64,000 nt of DNA from Verrucomicrobiia bacterium (GCA_011525695.1 WYBX01000154.1:112248-176247), one strand, 5' to 3'. Counted from the stretch's first letter, positions 35,601 to 44,073 are shown. A program made the numbers and translations. The notes: generated from the letters alone by a model not told the origin.

Positions 35601-38600
35601 CCTTGGCCGTCACGCGGCGGAGTTCCAGCAAGGTGGGCGTGAGCACGGTGAGGGAAGTGTCCCCGACGTTCGGCATCGCGAGGGCGGCGTTTTCCGCCAC
35701 GGCATTGCCGGGATCGGTGGTCGGGGGCGTGGTGGGATCCGTCGTGGGATCGGTGGGATCCGTTGGGTCGGAGGGATCGGTCGGATCGGTGGTCGGGGGC
35801 GGATTGGTGACGACCGGATCGGTCGGCGTTGTCGGATCGGTGGTGGGATCGGTCGGGTCAACGGGATCGGTCGGTGTGGTCGTGCTCCCGCCGGCGACGA
35901 TTTCGCCGGCCTTGGCGGCCCCGTTGAGCCCGGTCTTGTCCCAGGTCGCGCGGCCGTCGAAGGTGCTGAAGCCCATCATGGTGACCTTGTGGCCCTCGAG
36001 GTTGACCTTGCTGGCCGGCACCTCGAGACGGACCCACTGGCCGGCGGGAGGCAGCGCGCCCATGTAGCGGCGGCTGGCGGTGCCGTCGGTGCCGTAGCTG
36101 ATCTTATTGGCGCCCCAGTAGGCGCGGTGCTCCCAGTTGTCGGAGCCGAAGCTCAGCATGATCTCGGACGGCGGACTGGCCGGATCGAGGTAGACGTAGG
36201 TGAACAGGGTATCACCCGCGGCGACATTGAGCGCCGCGCCGGCCCAGGCGAACGAGTGCTCGTGAAGCCCGGCGGCATTGGCCGACTGGTGGGCATTGCT
36301 GCCGGAGTACGGAGCGGGACTGCCGGAAACCCAGTTCCAGCCTTCGCCGCCGGCATTGATGCCGGCGCCAGCGGGAATCGCGTCCTCGATCCAGACAACC
36401 TCAGGCTTGGTTTCAGCCGGTGGCGTGACAGGGTCGGTGGGGGTGGGCGACGTGGTGTCGCCGCTCGTGCTGGCGGTGGTCTTGCCGGTGACGTCCCAGG
36501 TGGCGCGACCGCCGAAGAGGCTGAAGCCCATCATGGTGACGGTATGGCCCTCGAGCCCAACTGCGCTCGCGGGCACTTCGAGCCGGACCCATTTGCCGGT
36601 GGCGGGCAGCGCGCCCGCGTTGTAGCGACTCGCGGTGCCGGTGGTGCCGTAGTTGATCTGGTTCGCACCCCAATACGCGCGGTGCTCCCAGTTGTCGGAA
36701 CCCCAGCTGAGCATGATCGAGGTCGGCGGGCTGGCCGGATCCAGGTAGACGTAGGCGTACAGCCGGTCGCCAGTGGCGACCTTCATGCTCGCGCCCCAAC
36801 CGAAGAAGTGCTCGTGCAGTCCGGCGGCCAGGTTGGACTGGTGTGCCTTCGTGCCGGAGTGCGGCGTGGGGTTGCTTGTGATCCAGTTCCAGGAATCGCC
36901 ACCCGTGCTCGAGCCGCTGGCGCCGGCGGGCAGGGCGTCGTCGAACCAGGGCACGTCAGTGCCGACGGTCGGGGCCGGCTCGGTCGGAGTCGGTTCGGTG
37001 GGTGTGGTTCCCGGATCGGTCGGAGCCGGATCGGTCGGCGCCGGGGCGGTGCCCGAGGACTTGCCGGACTTGTCCCAGGTGACGCGGCCGCCGAAGAGGC
37101 TGAACGTCATGCCGGAAATGCTGTGGCCTTCGAGGCCGACGGCCTTGGCGGGAACTTCCAGCCGAACCCACTGGCCGGCGGCGGGAATGGGGCCCGCGTA
37201 GTAGCGGCCGGCGGTGCCTTTCTTGCCGTAGTTGATCCGATCCTCGCCCCAGTAGGCGCGGTGCTCCCAGTTGTCGGACATCCAGCTCAGCATGATCTCG
37301 GTGGGCTTGTTGGCCGGATCGATGTAGACGTAGGTGAACAGCCGCTCGCCGGTGGCGACGCTGAGCTTGTCGTTGGCCCAGTTGAAGAAGTGCTCGTGGA
37401 GGTTGTTGCTCAGGCTGGACTGGTGGGCGACCTTGCCGGAGAACGGCGCGGGGTTGGAGTTCACCCATTTCCAGGCATCGCCGCCGCTGGCGCCGCCGCC
37501 GGCGCCACGGGGAAGGCTGTCGTCGAACCACACGGTGTCGTTGGTCGGAGCCGGGGTGGGCGGCGGGGTCGGAGTGGGGGCGGGTTCAACCTCGAGATCG
37601 GGGGCTCCGGGCAGCGACTTGCCCGAGTAATCCCAAGTGGCCGCACCGTTGTAGAGGCTGAACCCCATGCCGACGATGCTGGCGCCCTCGAGTGCCACGG
37701 CGCTGGCGGGCACCTCGAGCCGGACCCATTTGCCGGCTGCGGGCAGCGGCCCCATGTAGTAACGGCTGGAGGTCTTGTCGACGCCGTAGCCGATGTTGTT
37801 GGAACCCCAATACGCGCGATGTTCCCAGTTGGCGCTCGCCCAGCTCAGCATGATCTGGCTCGGGGGATTCGCCGGGTCGAGGTAGACGTAGGTGAAGAGG
37901 ACTTCTCCTGTGCCAACCGTGAGCGGCGTGGCCCAGTTGAAGGAATGTTCGTGCAGCCCGGACTTCAGATCGGACTTGTGTGCCTTCGATCCGGAGAACG
38001 GGGCGGGACTGGTCACCCAATTCCAGGTGTCGCCGTTGGTGCTGCCGCCGGCGCCGGCCGGGAGAGCATCCTCAACCCAGACCACCGTGGCGCTGTCGCT
38101 CGGGGGATTCGTGGAAGGTGTGGTGGGATCCGTCGGCGTCGAAGTATCGTCCGAGGGCGGATTCGTCACGACAGGATCGGTCGGCTCTTCCGGGGCCGGA
38201 TCCGTTGGATCCGTCGGGTCAGTCGGATCGGGCGTGGTGGCGACCGGCGGTTCGGTCGAGGGCGCGCCACCGACGGTCCAGAAGATGCCCTGGCTGGCGT
38301 TATGGTAGCTGCCGCTCGGGGTGTTCTCGAGCTTGATGGCGCGAACCATGTAGGTGGCGCCGGAGGTCGACGAATTGTCCGCAAAGGTGTTGCCCGTGAC
38401 CGGCGAGCTGGTCAGCCGGGTGAAGGCGCCGGTGGCCGTGGTGCGACGATAAACATGATAGCCGACGATCGCGGAATCGGTGGAGGCCGCCCAGGTGAGG
38501 TTGGCGGTGCTGCCGGTGCTGGTGCCGCCGAGATTGCTGACCGGCACCACGGGGTGCAGCCGGAGCGTGGGATCGCCCATCAGCGCGATGTGGATCCGGT

Positions 38601-40059
38601 TGGCCGAGCTGTTAATCTGGGTCTGGTAATGGTCGGTGTTGTTCTGCGCGAGCCGGGCGATTTGCCCGATGCTTTCGCCCTGGCCGAGCGAGTGCATGAA
38701 CCAGTGGGGCCGGCCGGACCAGGCGGCCACGAGCCCGTGGTCGGTGGCAAGCGGGGAGCGGAGGAAATTGTCCTCCGAGTCCCAGTCGCCGAGCCAGGAG
38801 CCGAAGAGCAGATTGAAGACACCGCGCACGTTGTTGCTGACCATCTCGGTCGTGCTGCCGTCGTTGTAGATGCCGGTGGAACCCAGGCCGCCAATCGTGC
38901 TGTAACTGCCGGCACCGCAACCGTAGGCCAGGAGGTAGTCATTCGCGGCAACCTGCGGAATCCAGACGCCCTTCTGGTCGTTGAATTCCTTGTTCAGGTT
39001 GCGGATGTTGCTGGCGCCGACGAGCGGGGCGAAAGAGCGGAAGCCGGAGGCGGCGAACGCCTCGCCACCGCGAGCGCCGAAATAATCGCCGAGCACCGCG
39101 CGGCGCGGCGGGTTGGTCTTACGATGACGGAAATTGTGATCCTTGTTGAGATACTTCCGCATCAGGTCCGTCTCGCTCGGGAACGTGGCCGGCCCGCCCC
39201 ACGTCACGCGGCCGGGCATCTTCGCCAGATCCACGCGGCCGACGGCGAGTTCGATCGCGGAAGGCAGGGTGGTCTGGTCAAACTTGCCGTCACCGGGGAC
39301 ATTGCTCATCCGGGCGGCATCGATCTTGTTGGTGTTGATCGTCTGCGTGTAATTGACCGAGCTGTCGGTCCAGTTGCCGTCCATGTCGCCGTAATAGGCG
39401 TCCGCCGGCCAGGCACCGATATGGTCGGGGTGGCCGTCGGGGTTGAGCTGGCCGGAGTAGGGCACGGCGATGTGGCCGAAGAGAAAGACCGACTTCACGT
39501 TGGCCCGGTCGGCGTCGTAGGCGGCCTTGATGAGGCCCTTGACGGTGGCGACGCTGGCGGTGCGCGGCACATCGTGGCGGATCACGGTCCAGCCGTCGCC
39601 GGCGAGATCCTGCTCCAGCCGCGTGAGTTCGGAAGCGAGGCTGGTCGTGAACGTGTTGTCGACGATCAGGACGACCTTGCCCCGCTGATCCACGAGCGGC
39701 GCGTTGATGCCGGTGTGAATGTACCCGTAACCCGTGTACGAACCGGTCGCCTTGACGACGCGGTATTCGTAGGCGGTGCCGCTCGCGACATTGGTGTCGG
39801 TGTAGCTGGTCGCGCTGCCGGGGAGCTGGGTGCCGTTGCCCCAGGAGGTGCTCCCGGGGGTTTTGCGGAAAATGGTGTAGCTGTTCGGAACGCCGTTCGT
39901 GTCCTGCGGCCACGTGAGGGTGATCTTCGCAGGGGAGGGTTGGACGGCGGAGCTGACTTGGACACTGTAGTCCCAGGTATTCTCGACCGCCTGCACCGGA
40001 GTGAGGGTGACCGAGAAAGTGAGAAACAGGCCGAAGAGGGCACTGATGATGTATCTCAT
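32659..40059 (-). CDS. Giant secreted protein: gingipain-like (C25) domain, five repeated modules and GH9 cellulase
   Basis: This protein has 2466 residues from ATG 40059 (MRYIISALFGLFLTFSVTLTPVQA signal; an ATG five codons upstream is less likely). Order: FN3-like (28-110); gingipain-like domain (about 115-495, ending ALMGDPTLRLHP); FN3-like (500-590); Pro/Thr/Asp linker; four copies of a 150-residue module with Trp at 661, 844, 1038 and 1223; linker; a domain at about 1440-1580; GH9 Ig-like domain (HVNQEGY, from 1592); GH9 catalytic domain with DAGD (Asp1789, Asp1792) and Glu2187 in TEFITVNQAR; then a fifth module (Trp2305) to the end. GH9 enzymes cleave beta-1,4-glucans. In the C25-like part the expected His position reads GCG (Cys381) and the expected Cys position reads GSWLG, so proteolysis is doubtful. 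No sorting signal is seen at the C-terminus. Confidence 0.9.
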   Translation of the reverse strand: MRYIISALFGLFLTFSVTLTPVQAVENTWDYSVQVSSAVQPSPAKITLTWPQDTNGVPNSYTIFRKTPGSTSWGNGTQLPGSATSYTDTNVASGTAYEYRVVKATGSYTGYGYIHTGINAPLVDQRGKVVLIVDNTFTTSLASELTRLEQDLAGDGWTVIRHDVPRTASVATVKGLIKAAYDADRANVKSVFLFGHIAVPYSGQLNPDGHPDHIGAWPADAYYGDMDGNWTDSSVNYTQTINTNKIDAARMSNVPGDGKFDQTTLPSAIELAVGRVDLAKMPGRVTWGGPATFPSETDLMRKYLNKDHNFRHRKTNPPRRAVLGDYFGARGGEAFAASGFRSFAPLVGASNIRNLNKEFNDQKGVWIPQVAANDYLLAYGCGAGSYSTIGGLGSTGIYNDGSTTEMVSNNVRGVFNLLFGSWLGDWDSEDNFLRSPLATDHGLVAAWSGRPHWFMHSLGQGESIGQIARLAQNNTDHYQTQINSSANRIHIALMGDPTLRLHPVVPVSNLGGTSTGSTANLTWAASTDSAIVGYHVYRRTTATGAFTRLTSSPVTGNTFADNSSTSGATYMVRAIKLENTPSGSYHNASQGIFWTVGGAPSTEPPVATTPDPTDPTDPTDPAPEEPTDPVVTNPPSDDTSTPTDPTTPSTNPPSDSATVVWVEDALPAGAGGSTNGDTWNWVTSPAPFSGSKAHKSDLKSGLHEHSFNWATPLTVGTGEVLFTYVYLDPANPPSQIMLSWASANWEHRAYWGSNNIGYGVDKTSSRYYMGPLPAAGKWVRLEVPASAVALEGASIVGMGFSLYNGAATWDYSGKSLPGAPDLEVEPAPTPTPPPTPAPTNDTVWFDDSLPRGAGGGASGGDAWKWVNSNPAPFSGKVAHQSSLSNNLHEHFFNWANDKLSVATGERLFTYVYIDPANKPTEIMLSWMSDNWEHRAYWGEDRINYGKKGTAGRYYAGPIPAAGQWVRLEVPAKAVGLEGHSISGMTFSLFGGRVTWDKSGKSSGTAPAPTDPAPTDPGTTPTEPTPTEPAPTVGTDVPWFDDALPAGASGSSTGGDSWNWITSNPTPHSGTKAHQSNLAAGLHEHFFGWGASMKVATGDRLYAYVYLDPASPPTSIMLSWGSDNWEHRAYWGANQINYGTTGTASRYNAGALPATGKWVRLEVPASAVGLEGHTVTMMGFSLFGGRATWDVTGKTTASTSGDTTSPTPTDPVTPPAETKPEVVWIEDAIPAGAGINAGGEGWNWVSGSPAPYSGSNAHQSANAAGLHEHSFAWAGAALNVAAGDTLFTYVYLDPASPPSEIMLSFGSDNWEHRAYWGANKISYGTDGTASRRYMGALPPAGQWVRLEVPASKVNLEGHKVTMMGFSTFDGRATWDKTGLNGAAKAGEIVAGGSTTTPTDPVDPTDPTTDPTTPTDPVVTNPPPTTDPTDPSDPTDPTDPTTDPTTPPTTDPGNAVAENAALAMPNVGDTSLTVLTPTLLELRRVTAKEPDPATLKDWNFVSNGTFNAPAASQFAVTVNGQSVGVKQVGFRRRALYAPLQVRDLRVDNALYLELNGTIADGATVEVKNPGGALWPAAMEFKSKADPLRHSPAIHVNQEGYVPSFPKKAMVGYYLGNLGELDVNASLGFKIVTASTGVAVHTGTLTPRRETGYQYSPLPYQKVYEADFSSVTAPGEYQLVVPGLGASFPFLINEGVAMAFTRTYALGLYHQRCGVANALPFTRHTHEACHLLKAEIPSPQSSYAFTWSTIASKNGDAKNDPRHTAPQLKDEASQLYPFVNKGPIDVTLGHHDAGDYSKYTINVAQLLHTLTFTADSIAGAGTLDNLGLPESGDGVSDILQEAKHEADYLAKLQDADGGFYFIVYPKTREYESNVMPDKGDQQVVWPKNTSATAASVAALAQIASSPAFKAKYPTEAAAYLAKAKLGWQFLTSAISKHGKDGSYQKVTFYGHNYLHDDELAWAAAQMFLATGEAQYHQKLLEWFPNPADTATMRWGWWRMSESWGNALRSYAFGARSGRIAAGQLNAGWLAKAEEQIKLAGEDALKWSNQSAYGTAFPEATRHVMGAGWYFSLDQASDIAVAYQLNPKPEYITALVGNMNYEAGTNPVNRSYLTGLGLTRQLEVVNQHAANDRQLLPPAGIPIGNVQDSPQALWFYPGAELRNLAFPTDEKGGAMYPFYDRWTDTWNVTTEFITVNQARGLLSAAVLAGQTAAKSGAWKPSQALKVNVPSGVAEVGTPITLTFEAAGLNLAGARITWEARDQQPDFGSTYTIAPKNAGTQWVEVEVTWPDGRRLVGTGSFEANASLVNWVDDAIPAGATTSAVNDAWNWVTSSPAPKSGAKAHQTAAGTGLREHAFNYAGTPLVVGTGDTLFAWVYLDAAAMPETIMLHWNDGSWDHRAFWGADKINYGTPNTASRRSMGALPAGGGWVKLEVPASAVGLEGKSVTGMCFSTYGGGKVTWDSAGRTTPAK

Positions 40060-40398
40060 GGCTCCCCGCAGCATGCCTGCTTCCGGGGATTCCCATCATC
40101 GGCGTGGGTCTGATTACCGCGTCAGTTTACGGGAATTCCCCGTGTCGGTGTTTGTCTGACACGGCGCGGATACGAGCGCCGCGCTGCCGGAAGTGTGCTT
40201 TTCCCGCGTCGCAGCCTGCTGGTGGCGCGGATGATAAGCAGCCTCCCAACGCAACCTGCGATTCGCTGTCGCAGCTGCGACAGCGAATCGCATCCCGGCT
40301 CTTGCAGTGGAATTGGGCCGGCTGCAGCCGGCTGGGCAACGCGGCTCGGCCCAGGGCGCCAGCGCAGGATGGCCGATCAGAGACGCAATCTGTAAGCC
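40060..40398. other. Gene-free 339-bp spacer upstream of the giant gene
   Basis: This spacer separates the start of the giant GH9 gene from the end of the Nudix gene (both minus strand). It must contain the promoter of the giant gene, though I see no clear -35/-10 pair. It also contains the 36-bp perfect palindrome at 40257-40292. No gene is supported. Confidence 0.7.
40257..40292. repeat. Perfect 36-bp palindrome (family with 21781-21818)
   Basis: Every base from 40257 to 40292 pairs symmetrically about the centre of GCAGCTGC (40271-40278). One arm reads TGCGATTCGCTGTCGCAG. It shares its design with the palindrome at 21781-21818, with a single substitution per arm in the GATTCG-x-TGTC part. 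Such cruciform-capable elements are REP-like. Confidence 0.9.
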
Positions 40399-40896
40399 TC
40401 AGACGATCTCCTCGATATCCACGACGACAGGCTTGCCCGGCGCGCAGTCGGCCTTCAGGGCGACAAAGCGGTCCCGGTACCGGTCAAAGATCGGCCAGAG
40501 GGCGGTCCGATCTGTCTCCGGGATCGGAAGGGCGTTGATCGCCTCCCGCGAAAAGAATGCGAACCTGCCCTCAGCAATCTCCGGCGGCAGTCCCGTCAGC
40601 GGAACCTTGCAGCGGAAGAGGAACATCAGCCAGTGCGACTGGCCCTCGTAGGCCTTTTCGGCAATCATCGCGAAGAGGTGAAAGGCGGAGGCGTCGACGC
40701 GATGGCCGGTTTCCTCGAAGGTCTCCCGGACCGCGCACTCGAACGGGGATTCACCGATCGCCGTTTCCAGTTTGCCGCCGATGGGGCTCCAGACGCCGAG
40801 ATTCGGAGCCTTCGCCCGGAGCATGAGAAGCTGCTCGCCCGCCTCGTTCTCGAGAAAGACCAGGACTGCGATTTTGTACGACAAGCCGGTGCTCAC
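40399..40896 (-). CDS. Nudix hydrolase
   Basis: This 165-residue Nudix protein has the box around GGKLETAIGESPFECAVRETFEETGH, in which REtfEETG is the metal-binding core; the loop before the first box Glu is slightly longer than the consensus Gx5E. Nudix enzymes hydrolyse nucleoside diphosphates linked to another group, such as 8-oxo-dGTP, NADH or ADP-ribose. The C-terminal half (FFSREAINALPIPETDR) is of the MutT/DATP-pyrophosphohydrolase-like kind, but the substrate cannot be assigned. It is divergent from the ERCC4 nuclease gene with only 20 bp between the listed starts. Confidence 0.92.
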   Translation of the reverse strand: MSTGLSYKIAVLVFLENEAGEQLLMLRAKAPNLGVWSPIGGKLETAIGESPFECAVRETFEETGHRVDASAFHLFAMIAEKAYEGQSHWLMFLFRCKVPLTGLPPEIAEGRFAFFSREAINALPIPETDRTALWPIFDRYRDRFVALKADCAPGKPVVVDIEEIV

Positions 40897-40916
40897 GGTG
40901 CGAAATTCCCGGCTTC

Positions 40917-41648
40917 ATGGACGAAGCTCCAGAGAAAAAGGTTCTCCCGCCGCGGGAAAACCTCAGAATGCCGCGCATGCATGCGGCGCCTCCTTCCGTC
41001 CGGGTGGTCGCGGATGATCGGGAGAGTGCCGGGGGCGTGATTGAGGAGCTGCGCCGTTTTTCCGACGTGCTGCTGGAGGTGCGGCGACTGGCGGTCGGCG
41101 ACTTCATCATTGAGGATCGTTTCGCGCTGGAGCGAAAGACGCTGCCCGATTTTGCCCAGTCGGTGGTGGACGCCCGGCTATTCACCCAGGCCACGGCGCT
41201 TGCGCAGGGCGCACGTCGCGGAGTGCTGGTCCTGGAGGGAACCATGGCGGATTTGCGCGATGTAGGCGTAAGTCGCGAGGCGCTGCAGGGCGCGCTGGTC
41301 ACGGTGGCGGTGTTTTTCGGGCTGGCGGTGTTGAGGGCGCGGGATCCAGCCGAGACGGCGCGGCTAATCGTGTTTCTCGGACGGCAGTCCCAACGGTTTG
41401 CCCAGGGGTCGCTGTATCGGCGCGGTTACCGGCCGAAAGGAAAGCGGGCCCGGCAGCTTTTCATCCTGCAGGGGCTGCCCGGAATCGGCCCGGGCCGTGC
41501 GGAACGGCTCCTCGAAAGATTCGGCTCGGTGGCAGAAATCGCCGCGGCGTCGGCGGCGGAGCTGGAAGGCGTCTCGGGGATCGGTCGGGCAACGGCGGAA
41601 AGGATCCGATGGGTGCTCGAGGAACAGCCGGAGCGGCCCGAGGAGTAG
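40917..41648 (+). CDS. ERCC4-domain (XPF/MUS81-type) nuclease with helix-hairpin-helix
   Basis: This 243-residue protein has an ERCC4 nuclease core: DDRES (33-37), VGDFIIEDRFALERKTLPDF with the signature GD...ERKxxxD (Gly61-Asp62, Glu72-Arg73-Lys74, Asp78), then QSVVDARLFTQ. A tandem helix-hairpin-helix domain follows (GLPGIGPGRAERLLERFGSVAEI and LEGVSGIGRATAERI, about 183-230). That is the architecture of the XPF/MUS81 structure-specific endonucleases. Such proteins cut branched DNA in archaea and eukaryotes and are sporadic in bacteria. ATG 40968 or 40977 are alternative starts, since residues 1-27 fall outside the domain. Confidence 0.88.
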   Translation: MDEAPEKKVLPPRENLRMPRMHAAPPSVRVVADDRESAGGVIEELRRFSDVLLEVRRLAVGDFIIEDRFALERKTLPDFAQSVVDARLFTQATALAQGARRGVLVLEGTMADLRDVGVSREALQGALVTVAVFFGLAVLRARDPAETARLIVFLGRQSQRFAQGSLYRRGYRPKGKRARQLFILQGLPGIGPGRAERLLERFGSVAEIAAASAAELEGVSGIGRATAERIRWVLEEQPERPEE

Positions 41649-41701
41649 CCTCGGCAAAATTCCAATTTCAAGCCGGCGGCGATCGAGCGGCGCCGAACTT
41701 T

Positions 41702-41745
41702 CCGAGCCAGCGTTATGTGTCGATCGACACATAACGCTGGCTCGG
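41702..41745. repeat. Perfect 44-bp palindrome
   Basis: Positions 41702-41745 pair perfectly around the central CGATCG (41721-41726); the left arm starts CCGAGCCAGCGTTATGTGT. No loop is present, so it reads the same on both strands. It lies between the nuclease gene and the M29 aminopeptidase. It has no T-tract typical of a terminator. Its sequence is unlike the two other long palindromes. Confidence 0.92.
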
Positions 41746-41837
41746 GGATTTTTGCCCGATTGGGGCGGGGGCAAGGCCGATTTCCACCTTGCGGGAGGAG
41801 GGGCTCCCGGGCGTTATTGCGCCTTCACCTGCTCACC

Positions 41838-42968
41838 ATGATCCTCGACCCGCGCTTCACTGAACTGGCTGACGGCCTCACCGGTTTCTCCACGGCCTTG
41901 AAAAAGGGCGAACGCGTCCTGATCGATGCCTTCGATGTGCCCGACGCGATCGTGATCGCGTTGATTCGTTCGATTCGGGCCCGCGGGGCGCATGCGTATG
42001 TGAACGTGCATCGCGCCCGGATCACCCGGGAGCTTGCGCTGGGCGCAGAGGAGGCGCAGTACGCGCCACATGCCGAGATTGAGCTGGCCCGGATGCAGAA
42101 GATGGATGCGTACATCGCGCTCCGGGGTTCCGAGAACATCTTCGAGGCCTCGGATGTGCCCTCGGCCAGGGTGCAGCTGGTCTCCCGGCTGATGAAGCCC
42201 GTGCTGGACCACCGCGTGGGCAAGACGAAGTGGGTGGTGCTGCGCTGGCCGACCCCGGCGATGGCGCAGCAGGCGGGGCTGAGCACGGAGGCGTTCGAGG
42301 ACTTTTATTTCAAGGTCTGTACGCTCGATTATGCGCGGATGGCGCCGGGGATGAAGGCGCTCGCCGACCTGATGCGGAAGACCGACCGGGTGCACATCAA
42401 GGGCCCCGGCACCGATCTGCGATTCTCGATCAAGGGCATCGGCGCGGAGCCCTGCGGCGGGCTGCGCAACATCCCCGATGGCGAGGTGTTCTCCTGCCCG
42501 GTCCGCGACAGCGTCGAGGGGCACATCCAGTACAACGCCCCGACAGTGTACCTCGGCGCCTCCTTCGACCACATCCGGCTCGAGTTCAGCAAGGGCCGGA
42601 TCATCGATGCGACCTCGAGCAACACGAAGCGGCTGAATGACATCCTCGACAGCGATCCGGGGGCCCGGTACATCGGCGAGTTCGCGCTCGGCTTCAATCC
42701 GCACATCCTCGAGCCGATGCGGGACATCCTCTTCGACGAGAAGATTGCGGGCTCGTTCCACTTCACCCCCGGCCAGGCCTACGAGGGCGTGGGCAATGGC
42801 AACAAGTCGCAGGTGCACTGGGACATGGTGTGTATCCAGCGGCCTGAATACGGTGGGGGCGAGATCTGGTTCGACGGGAAACTGATCCGCAAGAACGGGT
42901 TGTTCGTGCCCAAGTCGCTTCACAAGCTGAACCCCGCCTACCTGCTCGGAAAGGGAAAGAGCCGTTGA
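41838..42968 (+). CDS. M29-family aminopeptidase (AmpS/AmpT type)
   Basis: This 376-residue protein belongs to the M29 metallo-aminopeptidases. Metal-ligand motifs are visible in order: IPDGEVFSCPVRDSVEG (Glu), YIGEFALGFNP (Glu), and SFHFTPGQAYEG...NKSQVHWDMV with His, Tyr, His and Asp. Members remove N-terminal residues from peptides with two divalent metals in the cytosol. The frame is open upstream to 41715 through the palindrome, but ATG 41838 gives the normal start MILDPRFTELADGL. The adenosine deaminase-like gene follows 69 bp later. Confidence 0.93.
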   Translation: MILDPRFTELADGLTGFSTALKKGERVLIDAFDVPDAIVIALIRSIRARGAHAYVNVHRARITRELALGAEEAQYAPHAEIELARMQKMDAYIALRGSENIFEASDVPSARVQLVSRLMKPVLDHRVGKTKWVVLRWPTPAMAQQAGLSTEAFEDFYFKVCTLDYARMAPGMKALADLMRKTDRVHIKGPGTDLRFSIKGIGAEPCGGLRNIPDGEVFSCPVRDSVEGHIQYNAPTVYLGASFDHIRLEFSKGRIIDATSSNTKRLNDILDSDPGARYIGEFALGFNPHILEPMRDILFDEKIAGSFHFTPGQAYEGVGNGNKSQVHWDMVCIQRPEYGGGEIWFDGKLIRKNGLFVPKSLHKLNPAYLLGKGKSR

Positions 42969-43037
42969 TTGGCACCGGCGCCCGGGATGGCGGTCCGTCC
43001 CCCGCGCCGGAGGGGCCCCGGCCCCCGGCATCCTCCC

Positions 43038-44018
43038 ATGCGTGATTTCATCCAGTCGCTGCCGAAGACCGAGACGCACCTGCACCTCGAGGGGGCGCTG
43101 CCCTACGAGCTGCTGACCGGCTGGGATCCGGAGCAGTGGCCGCCGGACCCGAAATTCCGCTCCCGCAGCTACCGGTATCCCTCGTTTCCTGAATTCGAGC
43201 GGATCCTGCTGGATCATGCGCTGCCCTGGTTCACCAGCGCCGAGCGCTACCATGAGGCCGCGAAGGCGATTTTCACGAAGCAGGTCGCCCAGAATGTCCG
43301 CTATGTGGAGACCAGCTTTCACCTCGCGGTGCCGGCATTGATCAAGGTGCCGGGGCCCGAGATCATCTCGGCGATTCGTTCCGCGGCGCCCGACCAGCTG
43401 GAGGTGCGGGTGTTTGCCGGAATGCTGCGCAGCGATTTCGCCGGAGCGCTGCGGCCGACGATCGACCAGCTGCACACCTGGGAGGCGCTGTCCGGGGTCG
43501 ATCTCCACGGATACGAGCAGCTGCCCACCCATCCGGACACTGCGGCGGTCTGGAAGCGGGCGCAGGCCGAGGGGAAGATTTTGAAGTGCCATGCCGGTGA
43601 GTTCGACGGACCGCAGCGGGTGCGCGAGGCCATGGTCGATCTCGGCGTCCGGCGGGTTCAGCACGGCGTCCGGGCGGTCGAGGATCCCGCGGTGGTCAAG
43701 CTGGCCGCCGATCTCGGGGTCACCTTCGACCTCTGCCCGATCAGCAACGTCGGGCTGCAGGTGGTGCCGGCCATGAAGGATCACCCGATCCGCCGGCTGC
43801 TGAAGGCCGGCGTGCGCTGCACGGTCAGCACCGACGATCCGCTGTGCTTCGCCAATACCCTGATTGAGGAATACGAAAGCCTCGCGGGCGAATTGACGTT
43901 TTCCCGGGCCGAGCTGGCGGGGATTGCACGCAACGGGTGGGAGGTGGCGGATTTGCCCGCGGCGGCCAGAACCCGGATGCTGGAGGAGATCGACCGGCTC
44001 GTGGCGACCACGCCGTAG
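43038..44018 (+). CDS. Adenosine deaminase-like amidohydrolase
   Basis: This 326-residue protein starts at ATG 43038 (MRDFIQSLPKTETHLHLEGAL); the open frame reaches 42969 but the extension is Arg/Pro-rich and non-family. It has the zinc ligands THLHLEG (His14, His16), KCHAGEF (His and catalytic Glu), QHGV and the Asp of STDDPLCF, so the active site is complete. Family members deaminate adenosine, adenine or N6-methyl-AMP. The sequence does not decide between these; its neighbours give no purine pathway context. Confidence 0.9.
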   Translation: MRDFIQSLPKTETHLHLEGALPYELLTGWDPEQWPPDPKFRSRSYRYPSFPEFERILLDHALPWFTSAERYHEAAKAIFTKQVAQNVRYVETSFHLAVPALIKVPGPEIISAIRSAAPDQLEVRVFAGMLRSDFAGALRPTIDQLHTWEALSGVDLHGYEQLPTHPDTAAVWKRAQAEGKILKCHAGEFDGPQRVREAMVDLGVRRVQHGVRAVEDPAVVKLAADLGVTFDLCPISNVGLQVVPAMKDHPIRRLLKAGVRCTVSTDDPLCFANTLIEEYESLAGELTFSRAELAGIARNGWEVADLPAAARTRMLEEIDRLVATTP

Positions 44019-44073
44019 GATCGTCCCACCGCCGCTTCGCCCTCCGCCGGCACGACGACCGCTCCGTTCCGTG

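Noticed and set aside
35989..40113. 1374-codon open frame opposite the giant GH9 gene
   Set aside because: Its product is Gly/Val/Arg-rich with no domains. The complementary strand has complete GH9 and other recognisable domains, so this is an antisense shadow.
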